Shown: positions 10,906 through 22,280 of the stretch, piece after piece
Layout: each line of letters begins with the position of its first letter
Position numbering within the stretch: the first letter of the stretch is position 1
Assembly (NCBI GenBank): GCA_964059195.1
Contig: CAXKWD010000006.1
Coordinates: 71,317,073-71,381,072 of the forward strand
Direction of reading: 5' to 3'
DNA: 64,000 bases
Origin: Ectobius pallidus
Taxonomy: Eukaryota; Arthropoda; Insecta; Blattodea; Ectobiidae
Translations under genes and position numbers: made by a program
Notes under the pieces: model-generated
The model's input: the letters and a program-made list of their open reading frames with translations, nothing else
The model's database searches: none
Told to the model about the DNA's origin: nothing

Positions 10906-12529
10906 TAAAATGGCAGAAAAGCGAAGAACTAAATAATCTGCATGTTTTCGGACATTACGATATTTAATAAGTAAAAACATGACTAATGCAGACGCTTCTG
11001 CAGAAATGTCGAAGAAATAATCGAAGCAATCACTCAGAAAGAATGAGGAACAACAGAAACCCAATCGAAGTCAAAGACCTCACTTTGAGGAATAATAATT
11101 TCCAACGATGACGAAACTGTTAAGGTTGAAATGAAAGCTACATATCATTTAGTCCTAAGAATGAAAACGTATACCAGTTTTTTCGGTTACGAAGGCCCAA
11201 GTTCTGTCATTAAAACAGACGGATTCAGTGGCAGGGAGCAGAGAAAAATGGTTATATTTTGCGTTGAAGTCAAAAGAAAAACCACTTAGGTCAATGTCAA
11301 CTATGTGTTGTAGTATGTCAGTTTTTCAGGAATTAATACTAAGTGTTCCTTTCTTTATTTAGATTTAGACTTTTCTGTAGTATTCACTTAATTTTTAATT
11401 CATTCTAAAGATATTAATCATCCGAAACCTGATCGGAATCACCAGCTGTATTCGGGTGAATTCAGTCTTCTACACTATGAACATTGACTTAAAAAATAAT
11501 AAAAACTATTACATATTTTTCTTTAAATAAATATTTTCAAGTGTTAGTGCATGCCACTATTCATTGTAAGTAGTTTCAATTGACTCTTTTACGGCCAAAT
11601 TACCCAAATTCTATCGGAGTCATCCTACTTTACTCTATTTCGAATAAACAAGAATACCGCAGGGACGAAAAGTACACAATTAGGATAATTAAATCAGTTG
11701 GTAGGATGACTAACATTACAGCAACGCCTGGATAGGATTTCCATTCAGGAACCCATGGGACCGAATATCATCATCTATTCTCATATGAGGTAATTACTTT
11801 CAGTCAAAACACATTAATGCGGAACATGTGCAGTTTCTTTACTCTCGGGCGCTATCCTAATTATAGTGTTATTAATACTATAGTATTACTGAAACTGAAA
11901 CTGATATGAACATCAAGTTCAGATGATATTGGTTGCTACTGATATTCTTGATTATATAATATATCTTGTTATGGTTTTAAATGTATTAATTATCTCAAAT
12001 TTTTGTTTAAAATCTTTGTCGTACAAAACAAAATATTTATTCTTGCTCATAATTTGACAAATTTTAAAAATTCATAACTTCTTACACAGAAACGATAATT
12101 AAGGATATCATTTTTAATGGAGAGAAAGTTCTTCTTTCTTTCTCAAGGTAAAGCTGTTGGCTGCTCTGAAATCTAAGAGGTTGCCTATAGACAAGATTGT
12201 AAACAGGTGTGTTGCTTAGCGAATGTTTTCTTAGATTCTCTTTCTTTAATAAACAGTGTACAGTATTAGGCCTACTTTGTTAATTTAATTTTGTTATATT
12301 TATTGTTTAGTGTTTTTTAAAATGTCTAGAAGTCAGAGAATTTTTAAAACGTGGAGCCCTATGTGTGCTTACAAAAATCTTGACTTTCTCCAGGTGAGTG
12401 CTTGAATCAAAATAAGTGAGACAGTGCCTCTAAAACAAAATTATACAGTAAAAATCCAGTTATCCGGATTAATTGCGACTGGACCCGATTCATTTAACTT
12501 TTATTCTAGACACTCGATTTTAAGTTAGT
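10906..12529. other. AT-rich intergenic DNA, no gene seen
   Basis: Nothing recognisable on either strand; one TAGGCCTA at 12267-12274. Confidence 0.55.
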
Positions 12530-12660
12530 TATACTTTGTTTTATGTATTTACATTCAATTGTGTATTGTGTAATATAAATAACTGAACTGAACCCGAACA
12601 CGAACACGAGCATGGCAACTGGGCCCATGGTGACCCGCAAAGGAGCAAAAATGTAAATTA
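12530..12660 (+). repeat. LINE 3'-tail fragment with CCGAACACGAGC motif, copy 1
   Basis: Contains TGAACTGAACCCGAACACG and CACGAGCATGGC followed by a GGGCCCATGGTGACCCGC segment. The intact LINE ending near 28772 has a matching TGAACTGACCCCGAACACG just before its tail, as does 48531-48560 in weaker form. Probably a degraded 3' end of that LINE family. Confidence 0.5.
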
Positions 12661-13107
12661 AAAGAACATTTATAATACAAAATACTATGGTAAATAACTT
12701 TTTAGGCGAAAAATAAAATGTAAAAGCTTCGCAGCTGAACAATCTTGAATGCAATGAATGATTGAAGTCTTTGAGATAATGAGTAAATGATCGAGTTAAA
12801 TATGGTTTTTATTATATTAAGTATAATATACACAAAATTTAATGACGGCACTAAATGTCCATACAAAAATTTATTTTATAAAATTCGTAATTAACGTAAA
12901 GAAGTATATATAGAGGTGGTGATTTATTGAAGACTCGTCTCTTTTTTTGTTCATTAAAAATAAAAACAAAAGTTTGTATGTTATTAAACTTATAGAAATT
13001 TATATTAATAATATCAGTTAAAATTTAGGTGGGAAAGTCAACACTTTGAAGAGAAATTTTATACTATTAGGCAACATAAGCTCGTCTGGTATATCGGTAT
13101 ATATATA
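12661..13107. other. AT-rich spacer
   Basis: No feature beyond AT-rich DNA; ends in a TA-rich run that gave the TA insertion site of the next element. Confidence 0.5.
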
Positions 13108-13631
13108 CAGGGTGTAAAAAAATTCCTTATACAAACTTGGAGGGTTTGTAGAGGAGATAAAATGAAACTTTTTTTATGTGACAAATATCTGAAAAGTTCT
13201 CCGTTGGGAGGGTGGGCCAGTACGGTGGTAACCACGTTCTCCTGATCTCAGGCCTATGGATTTCTTTTTGTGGGGGAGATGAAGCGTTTGGTGTACGAAA
13301 CACCAATAGATACTCCAGAAGGGCTGGTTGCCCGTGTGGCTGAAGCTGCAGCAATTATTCGTGAGACACCGGGTTGTTTTGAAAGTGTGAGATAATCATT
13401 TGCACGCAGATGCCAGCTGTCCATTAATGTAAAAGGACGACATTTTCAACAAAATCTGTAAAACATTCATCATACGGCAGGTTGAATACAGTCACACCAT
13501 CCACTGTCAAACCCTTTAAGGACCCCTAGCGGGGAAACGGAGAACCTGTCAGATCTTTGTCACATAAAATAGTATCATTTTATTTCCTCTACAAACCCTC
13601 CAAGTTTGTATACGGAATTTTTTACACCCTA
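13108..13631 (+). mobile_element. Tc1/mariner-type deletion derivative with foldback ends
   Basis: Starts CAGGGTGTAAAAAAATTCC and ends with the inverted GGAATTTTTTACACCCT, set in TA-rich DNA so that a TA duplication fits. The inverted arms extend about 85-90 bases (13108-13193 and 13543-13631), sharing TACAAACTTGGAGGGTTTGT. Between them sits only the C-terminal part of a transposase gene. The copy cannot make transposase. Confidence 0.8.
13200..13461 (+). pseudogene. Tc1/mariner transposase C-terminal remnant
   Basis: Reads RWEGGPVRW, stop, PRSPDLRPMDFFLWG, a one-base deletion, then EMKRLVYETPIDTPEGLVAR, AAAIIRETPGCFESVR, stop, SFARRCQLSINVKGRHFQQNL and the final stop at 13459. SPDL.P.DFFLWG carries the third catalytic acidic residue of the DDE/D triad; the first two are deleted. 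Two in-frame stops and the frameshift show it is dead. Close relative of the transposase at 25654-26130. Confidence 0.8.
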
Positions 13632-14317
13632 TATATATTATATCACTCTTACATTTACTATAATGGGCCTCTTGCATGCTTCACATAATAAATTTATCAG
13701 AGGTTTAGGAAGCTGTCACCACTGCTATACCTAGTGATTAGCTTGGAAGTGACGATGACTTCCTAGTACAACTCATAGCAGACCATTATAATTTGCATAC
13801 ATATTTATTTTACTTTCATATTAAAGAAACTTATTTTTAATTTGTGTTTGTGGTACTCAAAATCAGAAATACATAAATCCTTTAACACATGGCAAGAAAT
13901 TTCAAGTATGAAGGCAGGAGATAAACTAAAATTTTAGTGGTCATTATTTTTACACATTGCGTTCATTACAAGCGTATTCAGAATTATGCAGAACTATCCC
14001 CTCTCCTTTGTTCTATATATATAATAGCATAATTATACATTATTCATTTTTAAATATCACGCTTTAGATTCAAAATTTAATTAAGATTACAGAAAATATC
14101 ACTCATAACAGTTCTAGATCAATGTAGCGCTATCCTTCACACGGAAGTATCGCTTATCATTTAAAATTTTGTATCCAACTCTGTAATATGATCTTTATAT
14201 AAAATAGGCCTATATTTTCAGCAAATCATCTAATGTGTCGGTCTTGAAAGACTTTCTATAAACATTCTTAAGTTTACCGTGACAACTAATTTACCTCCCC
14301 TATTAGATAAAAATCGA
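13632..14317. other. AT-rich spacer
   Basis: No gene or RNA seen; TAGGCCTA at 14205-14212. Confidence 0.5.
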
Positions 14318-14608
14318 CTATCTGCGTGGTCCCGTGGTTTCGCAAGCCCTGGTTCAATCCCCGATACCTCCACGGATTTTTCTGAGGTAATGTCGTCTTA
14401 TGGGGTGTACTCAGTCCCGTGATACAAACTGAGCTACTTGATTGAGAAGTAGCGGTTCCTGTTACGGAAACCATCATTAACAGCCATGGGCGTCAGCATG
14501 CTGACCACATGCCCTCAATCCTGACATCTGCATCTGGTACATGACTCAGCGGTAGGGTAGTAGGTCTAGTCCGTCCAGGGATGTAGCGCCACTGAGTTTA
14601 GTTAATTT
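14318..14608 (+). repeat. tRNA-derived SINE, family A, copy 1
   Basis: Head has a box-A-like GTGGTCCCGTGGTTTCGC and a box B GGTTCAATCCC, the internal RNA polymerase III promoter. The body shares GAGCTACTTGATTGAGAAGTAG, GGAAACCATCATTAAC and AGGGATGTAGCGCCAC with copies at 34802, 46296 and 57655. The 3' end is a TTTAGTTAATTTAGT-type tail. Copies diverge from each other substantially, so the family is old. Confidence 0.8.
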
Positions 14609-16302
14609 AGTATGAAATAAAAACTAAATACTACTTTCTCTTTTCTGCTAGACACTAATTTGTAACACGTTAATAAATAAAATAAATTAAATGTTTTCGA
14701 AGAATTTCAATTCAATTAAGCTTTAACTCCTTAACAAACAAAACCAACATGAACTACATTGTTTTGTTACTAGAGCAGTGATTGGGAAAGGCATAAAAGT
14801 CAAAACCAATCAGCCACACAAATTAAAATTATATCTGTCTGTTTCCGAGTAAATACGAACATTCGGCCATCTTGTTCATGCTATTATTGTAGTGATTGTC
14901 CAATATCTACTAGGTCTACTAAATTTAATTGTTGAAGAAATTAAAATTATAAAGCAAATAAGACTTTTTATTCTATCTTTGTTGCCCGGCTCAGGATTCA
15001 GGTAGTCAATTTCAATCTGGCCCCAAAATTTGGCACCCTGCGTTATCATAATATTAACAGGTGACTTTTAACACAACTACACGTTTTATTCTCCTGTATA
15101 TGTGTGCGATATGATTTCGGTTGACAAAAAAATCAACATTTTGAAATGAACTGCTCTCATTGTGAATTCCCATCGATTTTACCAAAGAATGAAACTTTAA
15201 TCAAACGATGAACCCAACGTCATGTGTGCACTAGAGGTGTTGTTTGCTGGAGCAAAACGTGGCTCGGACGTCCACTCTCATAAAAAACAATGGACAGCAT
15301 GTTGTAAAATTCGCTTCTACCTATTTAGTGGGAGCTTTTAACACTCGTACATGACTGTACAGAACCGGGTTCGTTCCCGGAAAATGTTAGGAATAAGTAT
15401 CATTTATCCAGTGTGTAACTTTATCCCGTTAAATAACATCGCTTTACCATTGTTCCAGATTACATTAACAGCAACCAAACCAGATGTAATGTGCGAAATA
15501 ATTGGTCCTACTTAACTTGTCTTTCCCCACAGTCATAACCATTCAAGCACAAATAACAAGGATAGCCCAATACTATCCTACGATTTACAATAAATGTTGC
15601 GACGCATTTTAATGGGAACCGTAATGATATGTTTTGTTTTTCACATCATTAATCATGATGGTAATGAATTTCATATTTTTGTATTATGAGGGTAAACGAA
15701 TAATATTGAAATATTAATTCATTTTTGTCTTATACCACCATAGAAATTTGTTTGTATGTTTTAATGGTTTTAAAATTTAAAAACATTGATTATAATTATC
15801 CCAACATATACATGAATTTCAATCACATATTGCAAGTGCACATATAATGGTTTGTTAACAATATTAAATTTATATGACTCAACACAATAAATCCATAAAA
15901 GTACTCAGCTTGCACGTTGCCGAACTCCGTCATTTAAATTTTTATGAGGGTATGATAAGAAAGAAAAGTCAGTATTCTAATGTCATTCATTAAATAAATA
16001 ATAAATAAATAAGCCTCAATAATACCATAAGGGCAAAGGCCTCCCGCCAATAGCAGGGTTAGATCGGAGCGTTACTTGATAGGTGAGCTAAGTCTAACGA
16101 GTTAATATTTTCCTACTAATTTCATATTTCCATCATTGACGACTAATCAAAACATATTATAACCTGAGCAGTAGATAGTGATTCTCAACTAAAATAACGA
16201 AAAGTGTTCATTGTAGACTACTCAAAACACATTATAACCTGAACAGTAGACAGTGACTCTAAGGTAATATAACGGAAAGTAGTACACTTTATGTAATACA
16301 GT
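14609..16302. other. AT-rich intergenic DNA, no gene seen
   Basis: No coding or RNA signal. A short AAATAAATAATAAATAAATAA run lies near 15992-16012, followed by a GC-richer patch to 16080 that may be a degraded repeat. Confidence 0.5.
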
Positions 16303-16440
16303 TTTTTTATTTATTGTCTTTTCTAACTGTTTCCACCTTCTCCTGTCTCTGACGATTCTTGTCCACTGCTTTCCAGCTGTTTCGACCATTAAAGTTGACC
16401 ACCGGTTTCTAGGACGGCCCATGGTTATATATTTAAGGAG
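16303..16440 (-). pseudogene. LINE 3'-terminal fragment (GRPRNRW motif)
   Basis: Minus strand reads MGRPRNRWSTLMVETAGKQW then TRIVRDRRRWKQLEKTINKK. The GRPR.RW...AG.QW...RDR..W pattern is the usual C-terminus of RTE/jockey-like LINE polymerases. An A-rich run (TTTTTTTATTTATT on +, 16302-16316) follows and fits the 3' tail of a minus-strand insertion. About 45 codons survive. Confidence 0.6.
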
Positions 16441-16741
16441 ACGAAGACATAACAACAAGCATATACGAATACGAAAAAAGAATGGAACGCTGGAACAAGT
16501 GTAGTGAAAAGTACGGGAGCTATGATGAAAAATAATACAATTGTATGGACTTTACTTTTCTTTAACTAAATTACAAAAAATTGTGTGGGAATACTTACAG
16601 ACTTACCCCTTATTTTATTTTACTACTGAACAGTTCCTAAAATACAGACCAACAGGGAAAATTAACTGAAGGGCGTCCACCGAAGAGATGAAAGGACCAG
16701 TTCACGGTTTGAGATCGGAACAGTCCTAAGCAGTTAAGATT

Positions 16742-16773
<32 letters not shown>

Positions 16774-16956
16774 AACGACGACGATGATTTGTTTCTGTCA
16801 AAATACGATCGTCGTTGAGCTTTGTTCTTCAATAAATAAAGTCAATTGTACAATTATGTTTTGATTGGTATCTCATTGATGCATATTCACTCAGTTTTCA
16901 CTTAGATTAGGAGATCTTTACAATGGAAATAAAATAAGATAAACTCATATTACAAC
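16441..16956. other. Spacer with GAT microsatellite at 16741-16773
   Basis: Ten or so GAT units at 16741-16773, then an interrupted GACGACGATGAT. Otherwise nothing recognisable. Confidence 0.8.
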
Positions 16957-17661
16957 GTGCCAGAATGTTTTTGTATAATCAGTAATAATTGCAATTAAGA
17001 TATGGAGAAAATAAGTTACTTTTTTAATCGATTTCCGAGTTAAACTCCAGATTGATGCATTAAGCAGGGCTTACAGAAGAACAAAGGTCTAGTTTTTATA
17101 AATCAGATTAAAATCGTTCAGCATCAGCAGAACTATATAGATCTGTGATATCTTGACATCGCAGACTCACATAAAAATACAAAAAAATGTCAAAGTGGCC
17201 TACTACGGGATTTGAATCAGGGACCTCCAGAATGCGAGTTCAAGACGTTACCATCAAGACCACCTCGCTTGGTTTAACGGTCTAGTTTGATAATTACATG
17301 TGAAGAAATATGTCACAGCTAACTGTATTGCAACTTCCAAAGCCGTACGGTATATGAACACCGTAAAACAGTATGTTGTCATGAGATCTAATTTGCATTT
17401 GATAAATTCTTTCTAATTAACTACCATAAAATAGGCGCTAAATTGGGAATTACTCCGGTATCAGTCTATCGAGTTGGTCCAAAATCAATAGGCTTCGTCC
17501 CATGGACGTTATAAATGCGGATACCAAGTTTCATGAAAATCCAATAAAGCGTATTTGAGTTATCGCGCGTAAAGACACACGGACAGAAGGACTGACGGCC
17601 AGGCGGACAGACAGACATTTTTCCGTCCCTCACACTATCTCATAAATGATCATTCTGGCAC
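16957..17661 (+). mobile_element. MITE family with GTGCCAGAATG ends, copy 2 (host of a nested SINE)
   Basis: Starts GTGCCAGAATG and ends CATTCTGGCAC, an 11-bp perfect inverted repeat. Shares with 54123-54646 the TTTTTTAATCGATTTCCGAG, AGGGCTTAC and AAAATCCAATAAAGCGTATT blocks, plus a CAGACAGACA-type tract near the right end. A 183-bp SINE interrupts it. No coding capacity; superfamily unknown, since I could not define its duplication with certainty. Confidence 0.75.
17096..17278 (-). repeat. tRNA-derived SINE nested in the MITE, with 10-bp duplication
   Basis: Flanked on both sides by GGTCTAGTTT (17086-17095 and 17279-17288); the uninterrupted MITE copy at 54 kb has this sequence once. On the minus strand it has a tRNA-like head with GAGGTGGTCTTGATGGTAAC and box B TGATTCAAATCCCG, then a 3' body ending CTGATTTATAA. 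Clean direct repeats show retroposition into the MITE. Confidence 0.85.
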
Positions 17662-19184
17662 TTAATAATACAGGGTAAAGAGGGTTTGTAAACTTTGTTG
17701 AAGATATAGCTGCAATTGCATGTATTTGTAAGCATTTCGAATACGATTCATAAGAGTTAATTACCTACCTAAATGCCCGGTTTTCCTTGGAATTTCGACA
17801 GCTGAGTACAGGAGTGTATAACTACACTTTTTTGGAAAGAAGTTATGAGTTTTAAATATACATTATTTCACTTTTTGTAAAAAAGTGGAGTTAGTACTTC
17901 AATACTCTGTCCATTTGACAGAAGAGGCGATGTGCAACAGTTTCGCAAGGGTTAAGGCCTACTAATAATACAATATCACAAGACATTTTTACGGAATAGT
18001 AGCCCTAGAGCATTTTTTTACACTTCCAATACAGTTAATTTCCAGTACAGTTTCATATGAATAAAGTCTAGTAACAAGAACTCAATACATCTTGAAAACA
18101 TGTTAGTAGGCTACATTTTAAGACATTCATGAAGAAGAGTAGAAATAATTCTTCCTGGTAGTACTAAGTTCCAGAGCAACTACAGATGAGTAAGGTCTAC
18201 GAATTAATATCTCAAATTTTGATAATACAATATCACTTTTTAATAACTTTTTTCAGAACAGTGCTATTTTCCAGTAGAGATTCATAGTGCGATATCTGGT
18301 TCACAACAAAATAACAAAATAAGTAATTGTACTGTATTTCAGAAACTCTTCAACTGATTAACAACAGATTATATGAATTTACATGCATAGACCTATACAA
18401 GTTTCTTGGTTCCCGAAACTACGATTTATGACAATACTTTAACTCAGAATGATAATAACGGAGGTGTTACAAATTCTACTGTTATTATATGCTTAATGTA
18501 TTGCGTGGTTATATTTCGTTCCTTGGGTTTCTCCCTTACAGAACGGAGGCTAAAATTGCCCTATATTTCAAACAAAGTACCACCATTTATAAAAATTGCA
18601 CAATTTCCGTATCAAGTATACGTTCCTTTATTTTCTTCTAAAAGCATTTCTTCCGAATCGGAATGGAGATTTTATAGTTACCTCTCTTAATAGGAGATAC
18701 CTTAAATATATATACTGATATATTTATGTATTTAATTTCTATAACAATAAAAAAGATTTAATTTTAAAACATACCGGTACGTAATATATTACTGTCAAAC
18801 ACACAATTTACTAGTAGCCAAATGCAATAAAAAATTATATTTATATTTCTTTTTCTACCAATCAAATCAATATTTCCCCGCTGTTTATATTTATGGTTAA
18901 TCAGTAAGTAAACTGTCAGAAACTTACACCTTGTGATGTGGAATATTTACAGTCTCGATCATACCTGTAACAAAAGAAAAAGCGTTATTAATCAACCAAA
19001 CCTCAAAAAACCTCCCTCTTTCTCTTGGTTTAACCTCTCCCATTGTACGGACTATTATGCAGCCCACGCCGCCCGGGCCTTACACGACAGTGACTTGTCG
19101 GAAGAGGGATTACCTTTGGATCACAAACATATATTGTTTAAACCAGACAAGGACATGGAGGGTATTCGCGATGGATGATCAGTC
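17662..19184. other. AT-rich intergenic DNA, no gene seen
   Basis: The longest open frame (18406-18690, +) has no motif, no domain and ordinary AT-rich composition, so I do not call it a gene. AAGGCCTAC occurs near 17954. Confidence 0.5.
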
Positions 19185-19452
19185 CAATGCTGGGACCACC
19201 TTCGAGACAAGATGAACTGCTAGGAGACACGCCACACTCATTTTAAACAAGGCGCGAATGGGATGAAGATAATGGAGGCCAGTGATGTCCGGGGACCACA
19301 AGGGCCTAAAGTTTCCCGAAATTCGTCTCACAGGTGAGGAAATACCGTGGGAAACCCCGACCCAGGTAACTTGTTTCGACAGTGAATCGAACCCTGTCCT
19401 GTTACGTGAGGAGAGCGAACGCAGTCTCTGCGCCACAGCAGTGACCAACAAG
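19185..19452 (-). repeat. tRNA-derived SINE-like repeat
   Basis: Minus strand begins TGCTGTGGCGCAGAGACTGC (box-A-like) and has a strong box B, GGTTCGATTCA, about 45 bases on. The body continues through TTTCCCACGGTATTTCCTCA and CCAGCATTGGACTGATCATC. The tRNA-like head does not fold into a full cloverleaf, so it is a SINE rather than a tRNA gene. Confidence 0.6.
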
Positions 19453-19560
19453 TTACATATGTGTATTCCAAGGAAAATTCAATAAGCAACATTATTTAAA
19501 CTGTAGATTCGATCATAAATTTATTTCATCAACACATAATATAATACACATAAACAGTTA

Positions 19561-20246
19561 TAGTCCAGTCACCAGGTACTTTTGCCTGGAAAAAGGTCCG
19601 AATTTAATGATTTTTTAGTATGTTGTATATGGGTATTCTAAGATGTAGAATCCAAGTTTTCCAATTCGAGAACCTTGTGCTAACTTCAGGGCAGCCGAAA
19701 AACCCCGTAATTTTTGGGCTTTTTTCAATGTTTTCCTTATAACTCCTAAACAACGCGTTTTATCTGAAAATACTCTATTATAAAAATTAAAGAGAAATAA
19801 GTTTTCTACAATTTGCACTGTTTAAACGTTTTTTAAGTCGAATACGTACCGAGATATGGAGCTTCGAAGTTTCGAGTGATTTTTCAAAATATTGAAAAAC
19901 TGCAAAAAATGCAGGATTTTCCCTAGTAACTTTCATCTTTCAATATTGCTATATGAATAACGTTCAATAACCTACACAATAAAAACCCCACCCTTAATGA
20001 GATGTTCTTTTCAGAATAAAGAACACAATTCTCCATGTATAAAAATGAATTTTATAAAAATGTATAATACATGTAATGACATGTGGATATATTAATTAAG
20101 TACAAAATATGTAAATTATTTCAAATTAGTCATTCATATTAATTCATAAAAGCCTTGATCTCTTTGGTCCCAATGGCAAGTCGGCATTATCTCCCAGTGA
20201 TTCCTCTTCCTCCTGAGCAATGATCTCATCGATGACGTCATCCTCG
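19561..20246 (-). repeat. Left arm of the PIN/CXC foldback element
   Basis: Reverse complement of 21503-22174. Contains GGGCAGCCGAAAAACCCCG, AACTCCTAAACAACGCG and the 3' end of the gene. It resembles the outside copy at 22281-22693 more closely than it resembles its own partner arm. Confidence 0.85.
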
Positions 20247-21345
20247 TCGTCGCACTCAAGTCTGTGTCTTCCTCGTTGATGTCGGTTTCAGGCGAATTCT
20301 CACAAGCATTTCATGCACAATTCTTGCAGATGGTTGAGCATCGGAGTCCTGCTTTTTTGCAGCTGCAAGTCCCGGTACTACACCCTGTCATGCACTTGCA
20401 TTGTATCATGTGCAGCAACTTTTCTGGAGCTGCATCCATGGTCGTTGTTATAGGGATCAGCCCTCGTTTCGTTAAAGTCCAGCCCCAAACTGACGGTAAA
20501 TTTTCGCAGTCCAGCCACGTCTGCACTTACAGATAGGTACGAAAAAGAATGGTACCGGGCAGCCTCTCGTGTAGGGGGAAATCTGGCAAGGTTGAATTTG
20601 GATTTTGACACGGAGTTGGAAAATATTCGGTACCGAAGATCATCCAGAGTATCTGTGTCCATGTTACCACCGTACGCATCACAAGAAACTTTTCCCCTGC
20701 TTCCGAAATTTGGCATGGTGTTGCTTCGTTATCTTTGAAAACACTAACGATGTCAGACAGAGAACGGTTTTTTTCACATATAGTGAAAACTTTCTTCTTT
20801 CCTTGTCCAAATGGGTTTGATGTAGTGTCACACCCGCTTGCTGCACGAAGGAAAAGATTATCCTGAGTATTGTATTTGCACGAAGCTGGCGAATACAAAA
20901 CACTGGGTATTACCTCTCCCACTCTTTTGGAAATAAACGTTCTTTTGAGAAGAGCCTAATGCAGTCAGCAATACTAAGAGACCGATGTCTTCACCTGTGA
21001 TAGTAACACTATCGAAGTCAGAAGCCTTAGATATTGCAGTTTTCACTATCATGAAATCAGCATCTTCTATTGCCTGCTTAACTTCGATGCCCTTTGTTGC
21101 CATTTCAGTCATCAGCATTGAAATAAAGTTTCTCTTGTTCGTGTCATTGGACAAAATTTTTTCTTGCGACAATGTAACGGCCGTTGTTAACGAAAATACA
21201 AATTTTTTGGACGATTGCAGCAAAGCCCGGCGATATCGCTCAGCTGCTTTGGTGCTCTGATAAGCGACGTCACTAAGATATCCATCGAATATTACTATGG
21301 CATTATAGCCAAAGTGTTCCTGTGCCTACTGCCTACTCCACGTAG
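20144..21345 (-). pseudogene. Broken gene: PIN/FEN-like domain followed by CXC cysteine-rich domain
   Basis: Minus-strand pieces in order: AIVIFDGYLSDVAYQSTKAA (21290-21230), SQEKILSNDTNKRNFISML and EDADFMIVKTAI, then TGEDIGLLVLLTALG near 20980; then SGCDTTSNPFGQGKKK near 20830; then DTDTLDDLRYRIF, FPPTREAARYHSF, WGWTLTKRGLIPI, and CKCMTGCSTGTCSCKKAGL with CSTICKNC (20380-20315); finally an acidic tail, DDEDDVIDEIIAQEEEE, and a stop at 20144. The FDGY and GEDxxLLVLL motifs recall PIN/FEN-type nucleases; the cysteine block recalls a tesmin/TSO1-like CXC domain. That order is typical of a widespread uncharacterised animal protein family. Frameshifts near 20900, 20650, 20530 and 20280 and a stop near 21336 make it dead. 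Function is inferred from motifs only. Confidence 0.65.
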
Positions 21346-21491
21346 GTCTTGCACACTGAATCGAACGTGCGTTGTTTGGGTAACAACGTGAACATGCGTG
21401 ATGTAGTCTTACCCCATACAACCTTATGCAGTCACTTACTACACATTTTCCGCTGCCAAGGTCTTCATCCTGTAAGGAGTGAATGCTGAAA

Positions 21492-21605
21492 TGGCATCAA
21501 AGGAGGACATCATTGATAAGATCATTGCTCAGGAGGAATTACTGAGAGACGATGCCGTTTTGCCAATCGGGAGCAAAGAGATCAATGCTTTTATCAATCA
21601 ATATT
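21492..21605 (+). pseudogene. Inverted copy of the C-terminal coding end of the PIN/CXC gene
   Basis: A 37-codon open frame, beginning MASKEDIIDKIIAQEELL and ending in INAFINQY, then a stop. It aligns with the acidic C-terminus of the minus-strand gene (DDVIDEIIAQEEEE...). So the right arm contains coding sequence pointing the opposite way from the gene itself, showing that the arm arose by inverted duplication of the gene's 3' end. Confidence 0.7.
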
Positions 21606-22174
21606 AATGGAAATTTGTAATAATTTACATATTTTCTACCTAGTTAATATATCCACATATCATATGTAGTATAAATTTTTATAAAATACATTTTTATGTA
21701 TCGATTATTGTGTGCCTTATTCTTAAATGAACATCTCATTAAGAACGGGGTTTCTATTGTGTAGGTTACTGAACGTTATTCATACAGAAATGTTTACAGA
21801 TAAATGTTACTAGGAAAAATGCTCCATTTTCGCAGTTTTTCGATATTTTGAGAATTTTTCAAAACTTTGAAGCGCCATATATCGGTACATATTTGGTTTT
21901 AGAAAACATGTAAACAGTTCAAATAATAGGAAATTTCAAGCCCTTTAACTTTCGTAATGGAGTGTTTTAGACTAATATGCATTGTTTAGGAGTTATAAAA
22001 AAAACACTGAAAAAAGCCCCAAAATTTCGGGGTTTTTCGGCTGCCCTGAAGTTCGCACAGGGTTCTCGAATTGGAAAACTTGGATTCTACACCACAGAAT
22101 ATCCACATACAACATATTAAAAAATCATTAACTTCGGACCTTTTTCCAGACAAAATTACCTGGTGACTGGACTA
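21503..22174 (+). repeat. Right arm of the PIN/CXC foldback element
   Basis: Inverted partner of 19561-20246, ending CTGGTGACTGGACTA. Confidence 0.85.
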
Positions 22175-22280
22175 TAAACCGTTCCACGGACTTCAAGGAA
22201 ATCGCCCAACAGAACGTCCTGACGGGGGGGGGGATGATGTTAAATTTATTAATTTAGATTCACCTACCATTACTACTATT

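Larger units (their letters stand above)
19559..22176 (-). mobile_element. Foldback DNA element carrying a PIN/CXC-type gene remnant
   Basis: Bounded by TATAGTCCAGTCACCAGG at the left and its exact inverse CCTGGTGACTGGACTATA at the right. Inverted arms are about 680 bases each (19561-20246 and 21503-22174), diverged but alignable throughout, and they include the last ~40 codons of the gene. The interior holds a broken minus-strand gene (20144-21345). A third arm copy lies outside at 22281-22693. The ends suggest a TA or TATA-type target but no wider duplication is visible. The superfamily is not recognised: I see no DDE transposase. The gene may be the element's own or a captured one. Confidence 0.7.

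Noticed and set aside
18406..18690. 94-codon open frame on + strand
   Set aside because: No motif, AT-driven composition, no neighbouring exon or splice signal; open frames of this length are expected in 64 kb.
19615..19818. 67-codon frame conserved between 19615-19818 and 22426-22629
   Set aside because: Tempting as a small conserved gene, but it lies in the arm's terminal repeat; the third copy breaks it, so DNA-level repeat identity explains it.
20264..20536. Open frames on the + strand across 20264-21260
   Set aside because: Antisense shadows of the broken PIN/CXC gene; the minus-strand frames carry all the recognisable motifs.
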